Source: Bifidobacteriaceae bacterium
Lineage (GTDB): Bacteria > Actinomycetota > Actinomycetes > Actinomycetales > WQXJ01
Length of the DNA: 7,937 nt
Reading direction: 5' to 3'
Assembly (NCBI GenBank): GCA_031278075.1
Contig: JAITLE010000252.1
Location: forward strand, 1-7,937
Of this stretch, positions 6,693-7,937 are shown piece by piece. Numbering within the stretch: position 1 is the first letter of the stretch; the number at the start of each line of letters is the position of its first letter. The notes beneath the pieces are model-generated. The model was not told the origin of the DNA. It saw only the letters and a list, made by a program, of their open reading frames with translations, and ran no database searches. The translations under genes were made by a program, and so were the position numbers.

Positions 6693-7601
6693 TAGATGGG
6701 GAGGGTCGGCGCCGTCCGCGGTCACGAAGTCGATCAGCTCCTCCACGCGGCCGAGCAGCGCCGGCTCCAGGTCCTTGTGGTCGCGCACCGCGCCGAGGAT
6801 GCGCCGCCACGCCGCAGCCACATCAGCTTGGGTCGCGTGCGGCCAGCCGAGCGCGCGCAGCGCGCCGACCTTCCAATCCACCCCGCGCCCCACCGCCGGC
6901 CACGCCGCCACCCCGAGCCGCGCCGGTCTCACCGCCTCCCACACGTCCACGAATGGGTGCCCCAGAATCAGGATCGAGCCGGGCTCGCAGGCGGCGGTGA
7001 CCGCCGCGGCGATCTTGGATTCCTTCGATCCTTCCACCAGGTGATCGACCAGCACGCCGAGACGCGCGTGCGCCGATGGCGCGAACTCGGCGACCCGCTC
7101 CGGCAAGTGGTCGATCCCGTCCAGGCGCTCCACCACGACGCCTTCCAGCGCCAGATCCTCGTTCCAGACGCGGGCGATCAGTTCCGCGTCGTGGACGCCC
7201 TCGACCCAGATCCGTGACGCCCGCGCCACACGCGCCCGCGCTCCGTCCACCGCGAACGAGCCCGATGCCGTCCGTCGCCGCCCCGCGGCGCCGCGCGCGT
7301 GGGTCACGTCCGGGATCAGCGTCACCGGCTCGCCGTCGATCAGGAAGCCGGCGCCCATCCGGAAGGACCGGACGCGGCCCAGGCGGTCTTCCAACGCCAC
7401 GACCAGCATGCCGCCCGCCTTCTCGACGTTCACAACGGCGCCGGTCCAACCGGTCTCCGCGTCCTCGACGACCAGTCCCAGCTCAGCTCTGACAGTGCGC
7501 GATTCCGTCAGCCTCGGCGCGAGCGGATCATCCGCCAACACGTCCTCGCCGTAGCGATCCCATGATCTCACCGGGCCATTTTTCCACTTGAGGAGGCCCA
7601 C
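6690..7601 (-). CDS. DUF3097 family protein with Toprim-like motif
   Basis: This 303-residue protein belongs to the DUF3097 family, widespread in actinobacteria and without an established function that I know of. Recognised family segments are RYGEDVLADDP (16-26), LGLVVEDAETGWTGAVV (41-57), TASGSFAVDGARARVARASRIWVEGVHDAELI (111-142, split here by meaning), LGVLVDHLVEGSKES (181-195), LGHPFVDVWEAV (213-224) and DLEPALLGRVEELIDFVT (277-294). IWVEGVHDAELI resembles the first Toprim motif (E134, G135, D138), and LVDHLV with D186 could supply the acidic second motif. That suggests metal-dependent nucleic-acid chemistry, as in primases and nucleases, but this is inference. The GTG at 7601 follows a GGGGG run 11 bases upstream. 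A GTG at 7571 (codon 11) is an alternative closer to the conserved RYG. The stop is 9 bp before pup, so the two are probably co-transcribed. Confidence 0.88.
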   Translation of the reverse strand: MGLLKWKNGPVRSWDRYGEDVLADDPLAPRLTESRTVRAELGLVVEDAETGWTGAVVNVEKAGGMLVVALEDRLGRVRSFRMGAGFLIDGEPVTLIPDVTHARGAAGRRRTASGSFAVDGARARVARASRIWVEGVHDAELIARVWNEDLALEGVVVERLDGIDHLPERVAEFAPSAHARLGVLVDHLVEGSKESKIAAAVTAACEPGSILILGHPFVDVWEAVRPARLGVAAWPAVGRGVDWKVGALRALGWPHATQADVAAAWRRILGAVRDHKDLEPALLGRVEELIDFVTADGADPPHL

Positions 7602-7615
7602 GCCACGCTCAGCCC

Positions 7616-7637
7616 CCGTGAGGCGCGCGCCTCACGG
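7616..7637. promoter_or_regulatory. 22-bp perfect palindrome just upstream of the DUF3097 start
   Basis: The half-site CCGTGAGGCGC (7616-7626) is followed directly by its exact reverse complement (7627-7637), giving 22 bp of uninterrupted dyad symmetry. It begins 14 bp upstream of the GTG start at 7601, and its near arm includes part of the G-run that could serve as the ribosome binding site. It could be an operator for a dimeric regulator covering the promoter or leader, or an mRNA hairpin that limits ribosome access. A terminator of an upstream minus-strand gene is less likely because no T-run follows. Confidence 0.6.
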
Positions 7638-7696
7638 CGCCACGCGGGCGGATCGGCTAAGCGGGTCTTGCCCTAGGCGTCGCGGGTCGGGACAGG

Positions 7697-7874
7697 CCCG
7701 AGTTTTGGCGACTTCTGTGCCCGCAGGCCCGAGTTTTGGCGACTTCTGTGCCCGCAAACCCGAGTTTTGGCGACTTTTGTGCCCCGCGACCCGAGTTTTG
7801 GCGACTTTTGTGCCCTTCAACCCGAGTTTTGGCGACTTTTGTGCCCTTCAACCCGAGTTTTGGCGACTTTTGTG
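7697..7874. repeat. Array of six 31-bp tandem repeats
   Basis: Six copies start at 7697, 7728, 7759, 7790, 7821 and 7852, an exact 31-bp step each time. Each has a 25-bp core that begins CCCGAGTTTTGG and ends CTT(C/T)TGTGCC, and a 6-bp linker. Linkers are CGCAGG, CGCAAA, CCGCGA, CTTCAA and CTTCAA. The two leftmost copies read CTTCTG; the other four read CTTTTG. The sixth copy breaks down after TGTG. Within each core there are two related half-units, GAGTTTTGG and GACTTTTGT, 11 bp apart. The array is in neither a gene nor a CRISPR layout. It could bind a protein in register, since 31 bp is close to three helical turns, or be a satellite-type repeat. Confidence 0.93.
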
Positions 7875-7925
7875 TTCGGGGCGTACGCATATTGCCTGGT
7901 CAGAGGCCTGCGCGCGTGTCGGGGT

Positions 7926-7937
7926 GGCACAAAAGTC
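7926..7937. repeat. Start of an inverted copy of the 31-bp repeat (cut by the edge)
   Basis: GGCACAAAAGTC at the right edge is the exact reverse complement of GACTTTTGTGCC, the end of the repeat core (for example 7834-7845). It lies 51 bp beyond the last direct copy and points the other way, so a second, opposed copy or array probably continues outside the window. Ten of these bases could also pair with GACTTTTGTG at 7865-7874 across a 53-base loop. Confidence 0.75.

Larger units (their letters stand above)
7602..7937. other. Gene-free region upstream of the DUF3097-pup operon
   Basis: These 336 bp hold no gene that I can support. From left to right there is a 22-bp palindrome, about 59 bp of GC-rich sequence, six tandem 31-bp repeats, 51 bp of unique sequence with the AT-rich core CATATTG, and the beginning of an inverted repeat copy cut by the window edge. 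As the only long gap before the first gene of the operon, it should contain the operon promoter on the minus strand, but I cannot point to a clear -35/-10 pair. Short frames read through the repeats only because the period is 31 bp and lacks stops in some frames. Confidence 0.8.

Noticed and set aside
7616..7637. Rho-independent terminator
   Set aside because: The palindrome would form a strong stem, but neither strand has a T-run following it, and no gene in the window ends just upstream of it.
7697..7874. CRISPR array
   Set aside because: The variable segments are only 6 bp, two are identical, and the period is 31 bp in total; no cas gene is present.
7632..7890. Two basic, repetitive minus-strand frames through the repeat array (62 and 77 codons)
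   Set aside because: The same DNA repeat is read in rotating frames because 31 is not a multiple of 3, which produces alternating peptides such as KVAKTR and KSRQNSG. The conservation is at the DNA level, and I see no support for translation.

Overview
This window comes from a high-GC actinobacterium. The evidence is the co-occurrence of a Pup gene ending in GGQ, a PrcB/PrcA 20S proteasome pair, a PafA ligase and a DUF3097 protein, with frequent GTG starts and strong GC bias throughout. I cannot place it to genus. Every recognisable gene is on the minus strand, so transcription runs from high to low coordinates.

In transcription order the layout is as follows. (1) A 336-bp gene-free stretch (7602-7937) holds six tandem copies of a 31-bp repeat, part of an inverted copy at the right edge, and a 22-bp perfect palindrome 14 bp before the first gene. 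(2) A DUF3097 gene with a Toprim-like motif is followed by the Pup-proteasome block pup-prcB-prcA-pafA. (3) hisF and hisI, two late histidine biosynthesis genes, come next. (4) After a 93-bp gap come trpC, trpB and the first 44 codons of trpA, which runs off the left edge.

The genes are packed as one probable operon. pup/prcB, prcB/prcA, prcA/pafA and trpC/trpB overlap by 4 bp (GTGA or ATGA), trpB/trpA share one base (TGATG), and hisF/hisI are 1 bp apart. The 93-bp gap before trpC is the only internal place with room for a separate promoter.

Functionally, Pup is conjugated to lysines of target proteins by PafA, and tagged proteins are degraded in the PrcA/PrcB chamber. Pup here ends in Gln, so a deamidase (Dop) and an unfoldase (Mpa/ARC) are also needed; neither is in the window. 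HisF and HisI carry out two histidine pathway steps, while TrpC, TrpB and TrpA complete tryptophan synthesis. Joining a protein-degradation block to amino-acid synthesis genes is unusual, and trpE, which often sits between hisI and trpC in actinobacteria, is absent there.

The least explained features are the 31-bp repeat array with its inverted partner, the palindrome next to the DUF3097 start, the placement of DUF3097 directly before pup, and a 63-residue Pro/Ala-rich extension at the PafA N-terminus.
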